A DNA stretch of 64,000 bases from NCBI GenBank assembly GCA_019137255.1, contig WPDH01000138.1, positions 186,001 through 250,000 of the forward strand, written 5' to 3'. Within the stretch, counting starts at the first letter, position 1. Each line of letters starts with the position of its first letter. The stretch comes from Corinectria fuckeliana. Taxonomy: Eukaryota; Ascomycota; Sordariomycetes; Hypocreales; Nectriaceae. Below are positions 12,381 through 24,837 of the stretch, one piece after another. Position numbers and translations under genes: made by a program. The notes under the pieces are model-generated. The model was not told the origin of the DNA and ran no database searches. It was given only the letters and a program-made list of their open reading frames with translations.

Positions 12381-12382
12381 NN
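12381..12382. other. assembly gap (NN)
   Basis: Copies B and C have roughly a dozen extra bases at this place in copy A. The two Ns therefore mark unresolved sequence rather than two unknown bases. Confidence 0.8.
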
Positions 12383-12700
12383 TTCTTATAAAGCTTAGCT
12401 TAAATTATATACTAAAATTTAATTAATCTTAAGTTAAGTCTAAGTTACTTATACTACTTATTCTTATCTTTTTAGGTATTATTCTTATTACTAACTAGTA
12501 TTAGTATACCTTCTCTAACTTTTAATAGTATTTACTCTCTTATTTAGTTAATTAGTCTAAATACTATAAAAGCTAAACCTAAACCTAAGTCTAGTCTAGC
12601 TTAAGACTACTTTAAGAGCTATTTAGGCCCCTTTTAGGCAGGGTGGTTTAATACTATAGTTAGTATTAGTATTAATACTATTATATCTTATAGTAAGTAT

Positions 12701-12702
12701 NN
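12701..12702. other. assembly gap (NN)
   Basis: Two Ns inside LINE-like copy A. Confidence 0.8.
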
Positions 12703-13044
12703 CTAAACTATATAAGTCTTTTTATATAAGTATTTCTTACTTATTCTTACTCTTTTTATACTATATAATATATATAAGACTATACTAGATATAAGCTATT
12801 ATAGTTATAATATACTAAAAGGATTTTACTAGTAAAAGTAAAATATATTATATCTTTTATATAATAAGCCTTTTTATAATAGTTATATCTAGCTTATTCC
12901 TAATAGTACTATATAATATATTTAAAGTAAAAGTACTTAAAGTACTACTTAGGTTAAATCTCCTCTAAATTAAACTTAGTCTAATAAACCTTTATAACTA
13001 TAATTATATCTTAGTTATAAAGTTTATTTATATCTATTAGTTTA

Positions 13045-13046
13045 NN
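13045..13046. other. assembly gap (NN)
   Basis: Two Ns inside LINE-like copy A. Confidence 0.8.
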
Positions 13047-14289
13047 TCTTAATACTATTTACTTATTAGATATCTACTATAAGGTTTTTAAGTAAACCTT
13101 TTATATAACTAGTTAAGACTCTTTTAGTAACTATTATAAATTATTTTAAGACTTAATATATACTTATACTAAAAATAATAAAAATCTAAGTATTATCTTT
13201 TAGAAGATTTATAATTAGTTTATAAAAGAGAATTATAATATTTCTATTAAGAAAGTAGTATAAGATTACTATAAGTAAGAGATAATCTCTTAGGAGAGTA
13301 TAGTTAATAATTATTATAGTATTTAATAGTATATAAGATATAATATTAGGAGTTATACTAAGTAATCTAATAATAATCTTTTTACTAAGATAAGAAAGAA
13401 TTACTTTTAATAATAGTACTATTAGAGATAAAAATATCTTCTTATTATAAGTAACTTAAGCTTAGATTAAGATCTTAATAGGTATTTTCTAAAAGGTAGC
13501 TAATACTACTTTTTTAATAGTAGTTATAATTATTTTTATAAGAGATAATAAGATTAAAATCTTATTACTTATATATTAAGTATAACTTATAGTAATATTA
13601 GCTAAAGTTACTATTATTTTTTAGACTAAGAGAAAAGTAGTTTTTAAGATAATTACTTTAAGTTTATATTTAGTCTTAATAATAAGATCTTTAAATTAAT
13701 TATAAGTTATTTTTATACTAGGCTTAGCTTATAGTAAAAGTAGGTTTTATAGTAAAAGATTTTTCTTAAGAGGAGAAAAAAGATAGTTTATAATCTTAAT
13801 ATCTTTTATTTTACTTAGCTTACTTATTATATATAATATAATAATAATATAAGAGTAGAAAAAAAATAAAAAAAGTTTATAAAAAAACTTAATTAGGTTA
13901 AAATAGATTTTAAGAGTATATTTAAAGTATAATAAGAGTAACTATTAAATATTTATAAAAGGTTATATAATATAATATTATATTTAACTAATTTAAAATT
14001 TTAGTATAATATTTATTACTACTTTAGCTATAAATTAAGCTATTATATAACTTATTTAAATTATTAAAAAAACTAGAAATTTATTTATAAAAAAAGAGAG
14101 ATTTCTACTTATATCTTATTAGAAAAAATATAGCTATTTATATAAAAAAGTTAAATTTCTTAAAGTAAATAGCTGTAAAGCTTTTAGAGGTTTTAAGAGA
14201 TTTAAAAGTGTTAAAAAGGTTCTGCTAACTAATAGATAGCTTATTAGATAGAGGAGAAAAAGTAGGTTAGATTAATATATTTTATAGTA

Positions 14290-14632
14290 TAATTAGATAA
14301 AATCTAACTACTTAAGTGTTTACTTTATATTTAGATATAAGTAGAAATCACTCTTTTTTTATAAATAAATTTCTAGTCTTTTAGCAGTTAAAATAAGTTA
14401 TATAATAGCTTAATTTATAGCTAAAGTGATAATAAATATTATACTAAAATCTTAAATAAGTTAAATATAATATTATACTATAATTATAGTTCTAGTAGTA
14501 AATCTTTTAAAGTTTATTTAAACTATAATATAAGTTAGAAAACTAGCAAATAGTAGTAATTTAATAATAACTAATAAGTATATAAGAAAGTTTTTATATA
14601 GTATAAATATAGTATTAATAATACTATAAGCT
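14290..14632 (+). repeat. older repeat H, arm 2, left part
   Basis: Reverse complement of 13982-14130 and of about 11970-12147. It continues at 24851-24930 after the nested insertions, so it was split when LINE-like copy B inserted. Confidence 0.5.
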
Positions 14633-14645
14633 AATATATACTAGG

Positions 14646-16429
14646 TAACCTCTTATAAACATTTAATAGCTACTCTTACTATATCTTAGTTATACTCTTA
14701 AAATCTATTTTAACCTAAGTATCTTTTTTTATAAACTTTTTTTACTTTTTTTCTACTCTTATATTATTATTATATTATATATAATAAGTAAAATAGTTAA
14801 AATAAAAAATATTAAGATTATAAACTATCTTTTTTTTTCTATTAAAAATTTATTTTTACTATAAAACCTATTCTTATTATAAGCTAAGCTTAGTATAAAA
14901 ATAACTAATAATTAATTTAAAAATCTTATTATTAAGACTAAATATAAACTTAAAATAATTATTCTAAAAGCTACTTTTCTTTTAGTCTAAAAAATAATAA
15001 TAGTCTTAGCTAATACTATTATAAGCTATACCTAATATATAAGTAATAAAATTCTAATCTTATTATTTCTTATAAAAATAATTATAACTACTATTAAAAA
15101 AGTAGTATTAGCTACCCTTTAGAAAACACCTACTAAGATTTTAACTTAGGCTTAAATTACTTATAATAAGAGGATATTTTAGTTTTTAATAGTATTACTA
15201 TTAAAAGTAATCTCTTCTTATTTTAATAGAAAGATTATTATTAGGTTACCTAATATAACTCCTAATATTATATTTTATATACTATTAGATACTTTAATAA
15301 TTATTAACTATACCCTCTTAAGAGATTACCTTTTACTTATAATAGTCTTATATTATCTTCTTAATAAGAATATTATAATTCTTTTTTATAAACTAACTAT
15401 AAATCTCTTAAAAGATAATACTTAGATTCTTATTATTTTTAGTATAAGTATATATTAAGTCTTAAGATAGTTTATAATAATTACTAAGAGGGTCTTAACT
15501 AGCTATATAAAAGATTTACTTAAAAACCTTATAGTAAATATCTAATAAGTAAATAGTATTAAAATATATATTATAAAACTATTATAAAGCTACTATATAG
15601 CTAGATCTTATTAGTTACTAGTTATATTATTAACTAAACTAATAGATATAAATAAACTTTATAACTAAAGTATAATTATAGCTATAAAAGTATATTAAAC
15701 TAAGTCTTATTTAAAAAAGATTTAACTTAAGTAATACTTTATATACTTTTACTTTAAATATATTATATAATACTATTAAAAATAAGCTAAGTATAACTAT
15801 TATAAAAAAGCTTATTATATAAAAGATATAATATATTTTACTTTTACTAGTAAGATCTTTTTAATATATTATAATTATAATAGCTTATACTTAGTATAGT
15901 CTTATATATATTATATAATATAAAAAAAGTAAAAATAAGTAAGAAATACTTACTTAGAGAGACTTATATAGTTTAGTATTCTAAGTAAATAATATAAATA
16001 TATAGTATACTTATTATAAGATATAATAGTATTAATACTAGTACTAATTATAATATTAAACTACCTAGCTTAAAAAGAGCTTAAATAGCTTTTAAAGTAG
16101 TTTTAAGTTAGACTAGACTTAGGTTTAAGTTTAGCTCTTATAGTATTTAGACTAATTAACTAACTAAGAGAGTAAATACTATTAAAAGCTAGAGAAGATA
16201 TACTAATACTAATTAGTAATAAGAATAATACCTAGAAGAATAAGAAGAATAAGTAGTATAAGTAACTTAAACTTAATTTAAAATTAATTAAATTTTAGTA
16301 TATAATTTAAGTAAAGCCTTATAAGGATTTATTAATATAAATATATAACTAGCTTTTCTTATAAAGTAAACTTATATAAAACTTATACTACTATATATAT
16401 ATACTAAGCTTAACTTAGTTTCCTCTTAG
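14646..16429 (+). mobile_element. LINE-like element family E, copy B, left part
   Basis: Direct repeat of copy C (19522-21350) and inverted repeat of copy A. The left flank at 14633-14645 and the right flank at 24838-24850 form a 13 bp duplication differing only by three transitions (A/G, A/G, C/T). The copy is broken at 16429/24702 by the LTR retrotransposon. Joined, it is 1,920 bp. Confidence 0.62.
16425..16429. repeat. target site duplication CTTAG, left
   Basis: CTTAG here and at 24697-24701 flank the LTR retrotransposon. Uninterrupted copy C carries CTCTTAGGTGAGAG at the matching place, showing the pre-insertion site. Confidence 0.75.
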
Positions 16430-16791
16430 TATAACAGCTAGGTTTAACCTAAAAGTATAAGATAAGTTTAAAATATAAGAGTGTTTAAATAAGTAGTTTA
16501 GGATATTATAGTAAGTAATATAGGTTACAGTCTGATAATAGTAGAATAGTAAATTTAATATAACTAAGTGTGTTAATAGCTAGTAAGGCTATCTTTATAA
16601 AAGTACTAAGTGAATATATTTATATACTATAATAATCCTGTTAGATTATTTAGATTATTTAGTAATCTAGGTGATTTAGATTGTTTAGATTATTTAGTGA
16701 TTTAAGTGATTTAGACAGGATTAGCAAAAAGAAGTAAGTATCTTATAAATCTACTAGTTATAACCACCTAGTTTTAACTTAAGCTGTAATA
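16430..16791 (-). repeat. 3' LTR, 362 bp
   Basis: Collinear with the LTR at 24335-24696 without visible indels. The differences I see are C/T or G/A. It contains short degenerate repeats of GATTATTTAGATTATTTAGT type. Confidence 0.85.
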
Positions 16792-16796
16792 TAATA

Positions 16797-16807
16797 TCTC
16801 CCCTCCT
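16797..16807 (-). promoter_or_regulatory. polypurine tract of the LTR retrotransposon
   Basis: On the minus strand this reads AGGAGGGGAGA, six bases upstream of the 3' LTR. It is a rare GC-rich island in the AT block. It primes plus-strand DNA synthesis in such elements and fixes the orientation. Confidence 0.7.
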
Positions 16808-17499
16808 AATAGTCTTATTTTTAAGACTAGTTCTTTATATAACTTCTTACTTTCTCTAGTAAGTGCTTTTTTTCTCTTTTTTCTTAGTGTCTTTTAAAGA
16901 TAACTAATTATATTATTAAGTATTATAAACTATCTTCTTATAAAACTAAATAGTATAATATTCTTCTTAAGGTTATTCTAGCTAGCTAGGTTACTATAAA
17001 ATCTTCTTACTCTTCTTATAAGAAGTTTAATATATCTTATATAGCTTTACCTAATAACTCTTCTTAGTGTTTTAAGTGTGTCTATTTAAACCTGTCTTAC
17101 TATAATAGTAGTAGTCTTTTCTCTTAACAACTTTATAAGATAGCTACTTATTATGCCTGTTTTAAGTCTAAGCTAGAAAAGGCTAAAGATAAATATTATA
17201 ATATAAACACTAAGATTAAGTATCTCTAAAAACAAAAGAAACTATAGTTTAAGAAGATAATATATATTATATTATATAGTATTAATAATATAAAAGAGCT
17301 AAAGCATATTAAAATAAAAAAGGTAAACTATAAGATATAATAGTAAGCTACTCTCTTTATAGATCCTTTAGGTTGTTTTTTTACTAATAGGGTATTAGTA
17401 GCAGACTTTAAGTTAACTTAAGATTCTATCTGCTCTAAAGTTTCTTTAGATCTATTTTTATTAGCTACTTTTAGTTTTATTACTTCTTTTAATATTACT

Positions 17500-17655
17500 A
17501 GCAGAAATTCTTTAAGAGGTGCTATATATAAGTAATGTTTTTAGCTAGTTTTTATTAATTATCACTCTTAGGATAGTCCTTCTATTTAATAAGATATTTA
17601 GTTTACTTATTTCTTATTCTTATATTAAGAATAGCTTCTACTATATACTCTTTTA
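17500..17655 (-). pseudogene. integrase chromodomain relic
   Basis: The minus-strand translation gives YIVEAILNIRIRNKQ, then TKYLIK-stop-KDYPKSDN and later HLLKEF. This follows the chromodomain pattern of chromoviral integrases (VExILxxRxxxxxxxYLVKWKGYP...W). The stop sits where the conserved Trp belongs (TGG to TAG). Confidence 0.7.
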
Positions 17656-19521
17656 GTCTTTTAACCTTAGTTTTATATTTATTATTAAGCTTAGTATAAA
17701 TTATATCTTTTATAGTCTTAAGAAGTAAAATATAAAAAACTAAGTAAAGTCTAACTTTTAGTAGTAAGTCTAACTAGTAGTTATTTTCTAAGATTTTTTT
17801 AATAATTTTATAAAGTCTAATAAATTTATAGTCTAGTTTTTTATTTTATTATCTTATTTTAATATTTTTTATTATAAGATAGACTATATCTCTCTCCTAA
17901 AAGAATAGTTTTTTTATTCTTTTTAAGTTATAGTATTTTTTTATCTAGTTTTTAATAAATTTAAGTTTAGTTTTTAGTTTTTTATATAGATTTTTTAATT
18001 TTTCTAATATAAGAATAGCTTTAAGAATAATTAATCTATCTTAGCTTGTTTTATAAGTATTAGAGGTAAATCTAAAATTAGTATATACTAGTATAGTTTT
18101 TATACTTTTATAAATAGAGGTGTTATAGCTTAGCTATATAATTAAAAGCTTTTTAACCTAGTTATTCTGTTTATAGTTAATATAGTATTAAAGGTACTAT
18201 TTTAGTATTTAGTTTATTTACTTTATCTATCTATTAACTTATACTTAGAATACTATAGTAAGTTAGTAGTTTAATTCTAAGTAGTCTATAAGTGATTACT
18301 AAAACTTTAAAATAAATAGAGTTTTTTTATTAGAGAGAATCTTTATAAGAAGTCTATAAATATAAATAATATTTTATAAAAAGATATAAGTAAACTACTT
18401 TATATTTATCACTTCTTAATAAGATATAAAATAGGAAAATTTTATAAGTCTGTTTATAATAATAAGAATACTATTATAAAAGGTTCTTATTATAAGATTC
18501 TCTAATAAGAGTAGTTTTATAATAAAATCTATTATAACTAAGTCTTAAAGTTACTTAACAACTAGTAATAGCTATAGTTCTCTATATAGTTTATAGTATT
18601 AAGTCTTAGTTTTTATATAGAGATTATACTAAGTTATAATATTTTTAATAATTTATTTTATTTTAGGAAATTAGTATATTATTCTAACTCTATTAAGAGT
18701 TTTATTAACTTTCTAATATTTATATAGTAGGTATTTATATATTTCTTATATAAGCTAGTATTATAGTCCTTTAGGAACTTACTACTTAACTATATATTTA
18801 TTCTTAGGTAGTATATTATTATACTTTTAGATTTACTTAAGTAGTAGGTTTTCTTATTTTACTATATATATTATAGCTAGTATTCTTATAATATAAAGTT
18901 AGTTCTTAGGGCACTTAGGGTATTTAGCTATTAAGCTTTATATAGTATTATATATGTTTTTTATAATATAAAGTACTTTTATCTAAATTATAGTATAGTA
19001 GATATTTCTATTATATGCTTAATTATAGTAATATTATATAAGATAATCTTTTATATTTCTTAGAATAATAATTTTACTGTTTTTATTTGTTCTAATAGGT
19101 TTTATTCTTAGAGAGTTACTAGTAACTTAGTTAAATTAATAGTCTTTTAGTATCTTAAGAGCTTTAAGTGTCTTTTAGGTAAGATCTAATCTTATCTAAG
19201 TTTATCTTTCTTAGAATAGCTATTATATTTAGCAAGTATAGTATATATATTATTATTTAAGTTGTTTTCTTTATAGTATCTTTTAAAGGTAAAAATAAGT
19301 TTTCTTTTATTATTATTATATTTACCTTCTTATTTATAAAGGGTATTTATAATAAACTTAGTCTTAAAATTATTAAGTTTAATCTTTTTACTAAGAAGGT
19401 ATTAAGTGTATTTATTACTTAAGAATTATATTTTTTTTATCTATAAGAATATAATATTATCTAAGTAGTATAATATACTTTAGTCTTAGTAGTAACTTCT
19501 AGTTTATTATAATATACTTTT

Positions 19522-21350
19522 TAACCTTTTATAAATATTTAATAGTTACCTCTACTATATTTTAGTTACACTCTTAAAATCTATTTTAACCTAACTAACT
19601 TTCTTTATAGACTTTTTTTACTCTTTTTTCACTCTTATATTATTATTATATTATATATAATAAGCAGGCTAAGCAAAATAGAGGATATTAAGATTATAAA
19701 CTATCTCTCTTCTTCTTTTAAGAAAAATTTTTTACTATAAAACCTATTCTTACTATAAGCTAAGCCTAGTATAAAAATAACCTATAATTAATTTAAAGAT
19801 CTTATTATTAAGACTAAATATAAACTTAAAGTAATTATCCTAATAGCTATTTTTCTCTTAGTTTAGAGAATAGTAGTAACTTTAGCTAATACTACTATAA
19901 GTTATACTTAATATATAAGTAGTAAGATTTTAATCTTACTATCTCTTATAGAAATAATTATAACTACTATTAAAAAAGTAGTATTAGCTGCCCTTTAGAA
20001 AACACCTATTAAGGCCTTAACTTAAGCCTAAGTTACTTATAATAAGAGAATACTTTTATCTCTAATAGTACTACTATTAAAAGTAATCCCCTCTTACCTT
20101 AGTAGAGAGATTATTATTAAGTTACCTAGTATAGCTCCTAATATTATATCTTATATACTATTAAATACTATAATAATTATTAATTATACTCTCTTAAGAG
20201 GTTACCTCTTACTTATAGTAGTCTTATACTACCTTCTTAGTAAGAATATTATAGTTCTTTTTTATAAACTAATTATAAATCTCTTAAAGAATAATACTTA
20301 GATTCTTACTATTTTTAGTATAAGTATATATTAGGTCTTAAGATAGTTTATAGTAGTTACTAAGAGAGTCTTAACTAGTTATATAAGAGGCTTACTTAAG
20401 GATCTTATAGTAGATATCTAATAAGTAAATAGTATTAAGATATATACTATAANNTTTATAACTAAGATATAATTATAGTTATAAAGGTTTATTAGACTAA
20501 GCCCTATTTAGGGGAGATTTAACCTAAGTAGTACTTTAAGTGTTTTTACTTTAGATATATTATATAGTATTATTAGAAATAGGCTAGGTATAGCTATTAT
20601 AAGAGGGCTTACTATATAAGAGATATAGTATATTCTGCTTCTACTAGTAAGATTCTTTTAGTATATTATAACTATAATAATATATACCTAGTATAGTTTT
20701 ATATATACTATATAGTATAAAAAGAGTAGAAATAGGTAAGAAATACTTATATAAAAAGACTTATATAGTTTAGTATCTTAAGTAAGTAGTATAGATATAT
20801 AGTATACTTACTATAAGATATAATAGTACTAATACTAATATTAACTATAATACTAAACTACTTTACTTAGAGGGGGCTTAAACAGCTCTTAAAGTAGCCT
20901 TAAGCTAGACTAGACTTAAATTTAAGTCTAACTCTTATAGTATTTAGACTAATTAACTAAATAAGAGAGTAAATACTATTAAAAGTTAGAGAAGGTATAC
21001 TAATACTAGTTAGTAATAAGAATAATACCTAGAAGGATAAGAATAAGTAGTATAAGTAATTTAGACCTAACTTAAAATTAACTAAATTCTAGTATATAAT
21101 TTAGGCTAAGCCTTATAAAGACTTATTATTATAAGTATATAATTAGCTTTTCTTATAAAGTAGACTTACTTATAACTTATATTACTATATATATATATTA
21201 AGCTTAACTTACTCCCCTCTTAGGTGAGAGTAGTAAGAGGTTTTTTATCTTATAGCTTACTATTAGGGTTTTTCCCTCTTATTATAAATTAGTCTAAGTT
21301 ACTTAAAAGAAAGACTAGATAGCTGTAAGCTAAATCAGGTATAAATAAAT
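19522..21350 (+). mobile_element. LINE-like element family E, copy C, inserted in the chromovirus
   Basis: Direct repeat of copy B, ending in a short TAAATAAAT tail near 21350. It crosses the CTTAG site without interruption, giving the empty-site reference for the LTR insertion. It is less mutated than A and B in several stretches and lacks about 100 bp at the N gap 20453-20454. A clear target duplication was not found. Confidence 0.6.
20453..20454. other. assembly gap (NN)
   Basis: Copy B carries about 100 bp more than copy C at this point. Confidence 0.8.
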
Positions 21351-23095
21351 TAATATCCACCTATTATTATATAAAAATATATTACCTTTAAGGTTATATA
21401 TTATATACAGGTTATTTTTATCTCTTTATAGTAGTTTTAGCTTATTAACTATACTAGGGTTAATATATAATACTTTAGCTCTGTTATCTACTAATATAGT
21501 AAGCTATATATTTTTAACTTATACTTACAGCTTAAGTGTCTTTTATTTTACTACTAATTTTATTATATATAAAGCTTTTATTAAAGGTGATTTACTCTTT
21601 TTTTTCTTACTTACCTATTACTCTTCTATAGGTAGTGTTAGTTGTTTTTTACATATTATTAAACTTTTATATACTATTCTTAGTTTTTATTACTTTCTCT
21701 AGTCTATATAAGAAAATAAAATCCTTCTTACTATATCTTATATATCTTATTATAAATTTCTTATACTTTAGCTATATATTTTTTATAATTCTTATTTTTA
21801 TAATTTATTATATAGTTAGCTAAGTAGGTTATTATATTATATTATTTCTAAATCTTAATATATATATATATCTTACATTTTATATAAGAGTAATCCTTTA
21901 GGTCTACTAGTCCTTTAAGGTATTCTTATATAAAGTAGTTATTTTTCTCCTTTAAGATTATAATTTTATTAGTTATAATTAAATATATTATTTAGTAGTC
22001 TAAGATTTCTAGTTTAAGATATAAGTTATCTATTAGGTACTCTTAAACCTTTATAAGATAATAGTTATTAGTTGTTTTATCTCTTATATAGTCTTTATAT
22101 AAGTAGAAGAAGCATAATATCTATAAGATCTGTTAATATTTCTTATATAACAGGTATAGTTATTAATTATTACTAATTTCTATTCTTAGTTAGTTAAGGT
22201 TATACTATATAAGGTGGTATAGTAGAGCTTAGATATAAATAGTATTACCTTTATAGATATTTATAGTCTTACAGATAAGCTATTAGTATTTATCTTTTAT
22301 AGTTTTCTAACATTTAGTGCCTATCTTATTATAAGTGTTTATTATTCACTAGGGTTATTAGCTATTTAGATTAATATAAGCTAAGTTATTTTCCTCCTCT
22401 AAACTAGTATTATTTATAGAATTAGTCTTAATACTATTAGGGTAGTTATTTATAAGCGCGCAAATATTATTATTTGTGATAAGAAGGCTAAGCTATCTAG
22501 CTTGTTTAGCTTTATATTCTGCTTTTATACTAGAAATACCTTTCTATTATATATAGTACTATTAGCAGATTTGTTTATCCTCTGTCTACTACTATAATAG
22601 TATAACACTAAAGTCTTTAATAGTGTTAAGACTAGTAGTAATCACTTTAGAGCTCTTATTCTATTCTAGTTACTAGTTAGAAATCTTAATTTCTATAGTT
22701 AGTTACTAGTAGGACCTTTTAGTTATCACTAGGGTTTTCCTGTTAAATTCTAGTCAGGGTTTTCCTTTAGGGATTAGTCTTTATAGTCTTAAGATAGTTT
22801 ATATTTTTCCCTTTTAGGTTTCTTTAAGAGCTAGTTTAGCAGGCTTACTAATAAAGCAGCTAGTTCTAAGGTTATTATATAAGGCGTCTTTAGTAGCTTT
22901 CTTAGTTTTATACTTATTACTTAAGAGTAGCTAGAGTAAGTTTATTAGTACTCTCATCTTATTATAACCCTATCTAGCTATAGTAATAGTCTTAGTATAA
23001 ATAGTAGTTTATATAGTTTTATACTAGTAGTTAGTAAATTAGATATACTTATCTTTAGGTATAAGCTTATATTTTTATTCTAATTTAGGCTTTTA

Positions 23096-23137
23096 ATACT
23101 TACTTTTAAAATATCCTATTCCTTTATAATTTTAGCA
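23096..23137 (-). pseudogene. Gag CCHC zinc knuckle relic
   Basis: Minus-strand codons TGC TAA AAT TAT AAA GGA ATA GGA TAT ... AAG TAT fit C-X2-C-X4-H-X4-C if CpA/TpG transitions are reversed at the Cys and His codons. It marks the gag end of the chromovirus. Confidence 0.65.
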
Positions 23138-24334
23138 CTTTACCTTAAAGTAGTCTTATTATATAGCTCTTAGTTCTATAAGACTAGGCTAAGTCTTATA
23201 GAAGGTGTTTCTGTTTTATTATTAGCTAGTATTAGAGTAATTTTTCTTTTTCTTTTAGCTATTAGGGTTTACCTTTCTTCTTTTTATTTATCTTTTAAAT
23301 AGTTAATTATTAATAAGCATATAAAGTTTAGTATATTTATTAAAGATATTAAGAAGTATAAGAATCTTATAAATCTTATTCTTAATTTTATCTTTTAATT
23401 CTTAATAAAACCTATTAATCTAGTTCTTATCACTTAGGTTAAGCTTAGCTATAAAGTACTTATAGTCTAATAAGTATTCTAAAGTAGTCTTATTCTATCT
23501 TAACTTATATATAGCTAAAAGTATATTATACTTTTTGTCTTATTTCTTATAAGCACTAATAAGCTTTTCTTTATATAAGGTAAAATTACTAAAAAGCTTA
23601 TTAGTTTTAGCTTTATAAAGTTCTTTAGGTTTTTTAATAAAATCTTCTAGGTATAGTTTTATTTCTTATAAGGCTTTTCTAGTAAGTAATCCTATTATAT
23701 ATTATACTTTAAGAGGTTTACTTATAAATATTATTAGATAGTATATATAGTATAACTTAAGCTAAGTAAGATACTCTTAGAGTTCCTTAAGAGTACTATT
23801 AAAAGTTAGTAGTTACTTAGGCTTAAGAGTTTCTCTTATATCTCTTAGATAAGATATAGTTAGTATAACCTTAAAACTATTAAACTATTTAATTTAGTGA
23901 TATTATTCTTTATAAGTATTTAGCTGTTTATTACTAAGTTGTTTAATATGCTCTTATAGAGAACTAATAATATAGTTATTATTAGGCCTTAGCTATATTA
24001 TTTAGGCTTAAGCTATAGTAAGTACTATAATATGCTATTTAAAGTCCTAAAAATATATAATATTCTTATTAAATATGTTTTCTAAGGCCTTATAGAGGTT
24101 AATAATCTTCTTATATATTTATTAGTTTATACATTTAAGTTCTATAGTTATCTTATTATTCTTATTATCTAATTCTAGGTTACCTAGAATAGTATTATCA
24201 CATATATATATATTATCCTAAGGTTACTTCCCCTAGGATATTTCTAAGCTAGATAGAGTTACTAGAGTTATAATAACTAATTTAAATTATTACTTAGGTT
24301 AATATAGTAAAATACTAAATAAAAGCTATTAATA

Positions 24335-24696
24335 TATAATAGCTAGGTTTAACCTAAGAGTATAAAGTAGGTTTAAGATGTGGGAGTATTTAAATAAGTG
24401 GTTTAGGATATTATAGTAAGTAATATAGGTTATAGTCTAGTAATAGTAGAATAGTAGATTTAATATAACTAAGTGTGTTAATAGCTAGTAAGACTATCTT
24501 TATAAAAGTGCTAAGTGAATATATTTATATACTATAGTAATCCTATTAGATTATTTAGATTATTTAGTAATCTAGGTAATCTAGATTGTTTAGATTATTT
24601 AGTGATCTAGGTGATCTAGATAAGATTAGCAAAAAGAAGTAAGCACCTTATAGATCTGCTAGTTATAACCGCCTGGCCTTAACCTGGGCTGTAACA
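24335..24696 (-). repeat. 5' LTR, 362 bp
   Basis: On the minus strand it begins TGTTACAGCCCAGGTTAAGG and ends at the degenerate CTATTATA. It is less RIP-affected than the other LTR at its outer end. Confidence 0.85.
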
Positions 24697-24701
24697 CTTA
24701 G
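24697..24701. repeat. target site duplication CTTAG, right
   Basis: Matches 16425-16429 exactly. Confidence 0.75.
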
Positions 24702-24837
24702 GTAAGAGTAGTAAAAGGTTTTTTATCTTATAGCTTACTATTAGGTTTTTCCTTTTTATTATAAACTAGTCTAAGCTACTTAGAAGAAGGTTTAAATAAC
24801 TATAAAGTTAAAATAGCATATAAATAAATAAATAAAT
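24702..24837 (+). mobile_element. LINE-like element family E, copy B, right part with (TAAA)n tail
   Basis: Continues copy B after the chromovirus and ends in TAAATAAATAAATAAATAA, followed by the 13 bp duplication at 24838-24850. Confidence 0.62.

Larger units (their letters stand above)
12161..13968 (-). mobile_element. LINE-like element family E, copy A, 1.8 kb
   Basis: This is the reverse complement of copies B and C. Its 3' tail is a (TAAA)n run, seen on the plus strand as TTATTTATTT at 12161-12170. Flanking 13 bp duplications differ by a single G/A (12148-12160 and 13969-13981). A simple-repeat tail and variable, long target duplications are typical of non-LTR retrotransposons; 1.8 kb would make it a 5'-truncated copy. 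No reverse transcriptase is readable. Three two-base N gaps lie inside. Confidence 0.55.
11930..14130 (-). repeat. older repeat H, arm 1 (interrupted by LINE-like copy A)
   Basis: The segments 11930-12147 and 13982-14130 together are the reverse complement of 14290-14632 plus 24851-24930. Shared landmarks include the sequence ending AGCTAATATATACTAG and the TATAATACTAGTTAAAGCTAG stretch. This inverted pair underlies a large palindromic arrangement centred near 14,210. What element H was cannot be told. Confidence 0.55.
16430..24696 (-). mobile_element. Ty3/gypsy chromovirus LTR retrotransposon relic, 8,267 bp
   Basis: Complete by structure. It has two 362 bp LTRs (16430-16791 and 24335-24696), a 5 bp target duplication CTTAG, LTR ends TGTTACAGC...CTGTTACA on the coding strand, and a polypurine tract AGGAGGGGAGA beside the 3' LTR (16797-16807). 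Orientation is minus. A CCHC Gag zinc knuckle is readable at 23137-23096 and an integrase chromodomain at about 17650-17500, the correct order. RIP has destroyed all frames. About 1.8 kb inside (19522-21350) is a later LINE-like insertion; without it the element is about 6.4 kb, normal for fungal chromoviruses. Reverse transcriptase motifs were not located. Confidence 0.82.

Noticed and set aside
16600..16730. CRISPR-like short repeats (GATTATTTAG type)
   Set aside because: Degenerate repeats inside an LTR of a eukaryotic retrotransposon; no spacers or cas genes.
21635..21823. 62-codon hydrophobic frame in the AT block
   Set aside because: AT-rich DNA yields Phe/Ile/Leu/Tyr-rich frames by chance; it lies inside the chromovirus relic.
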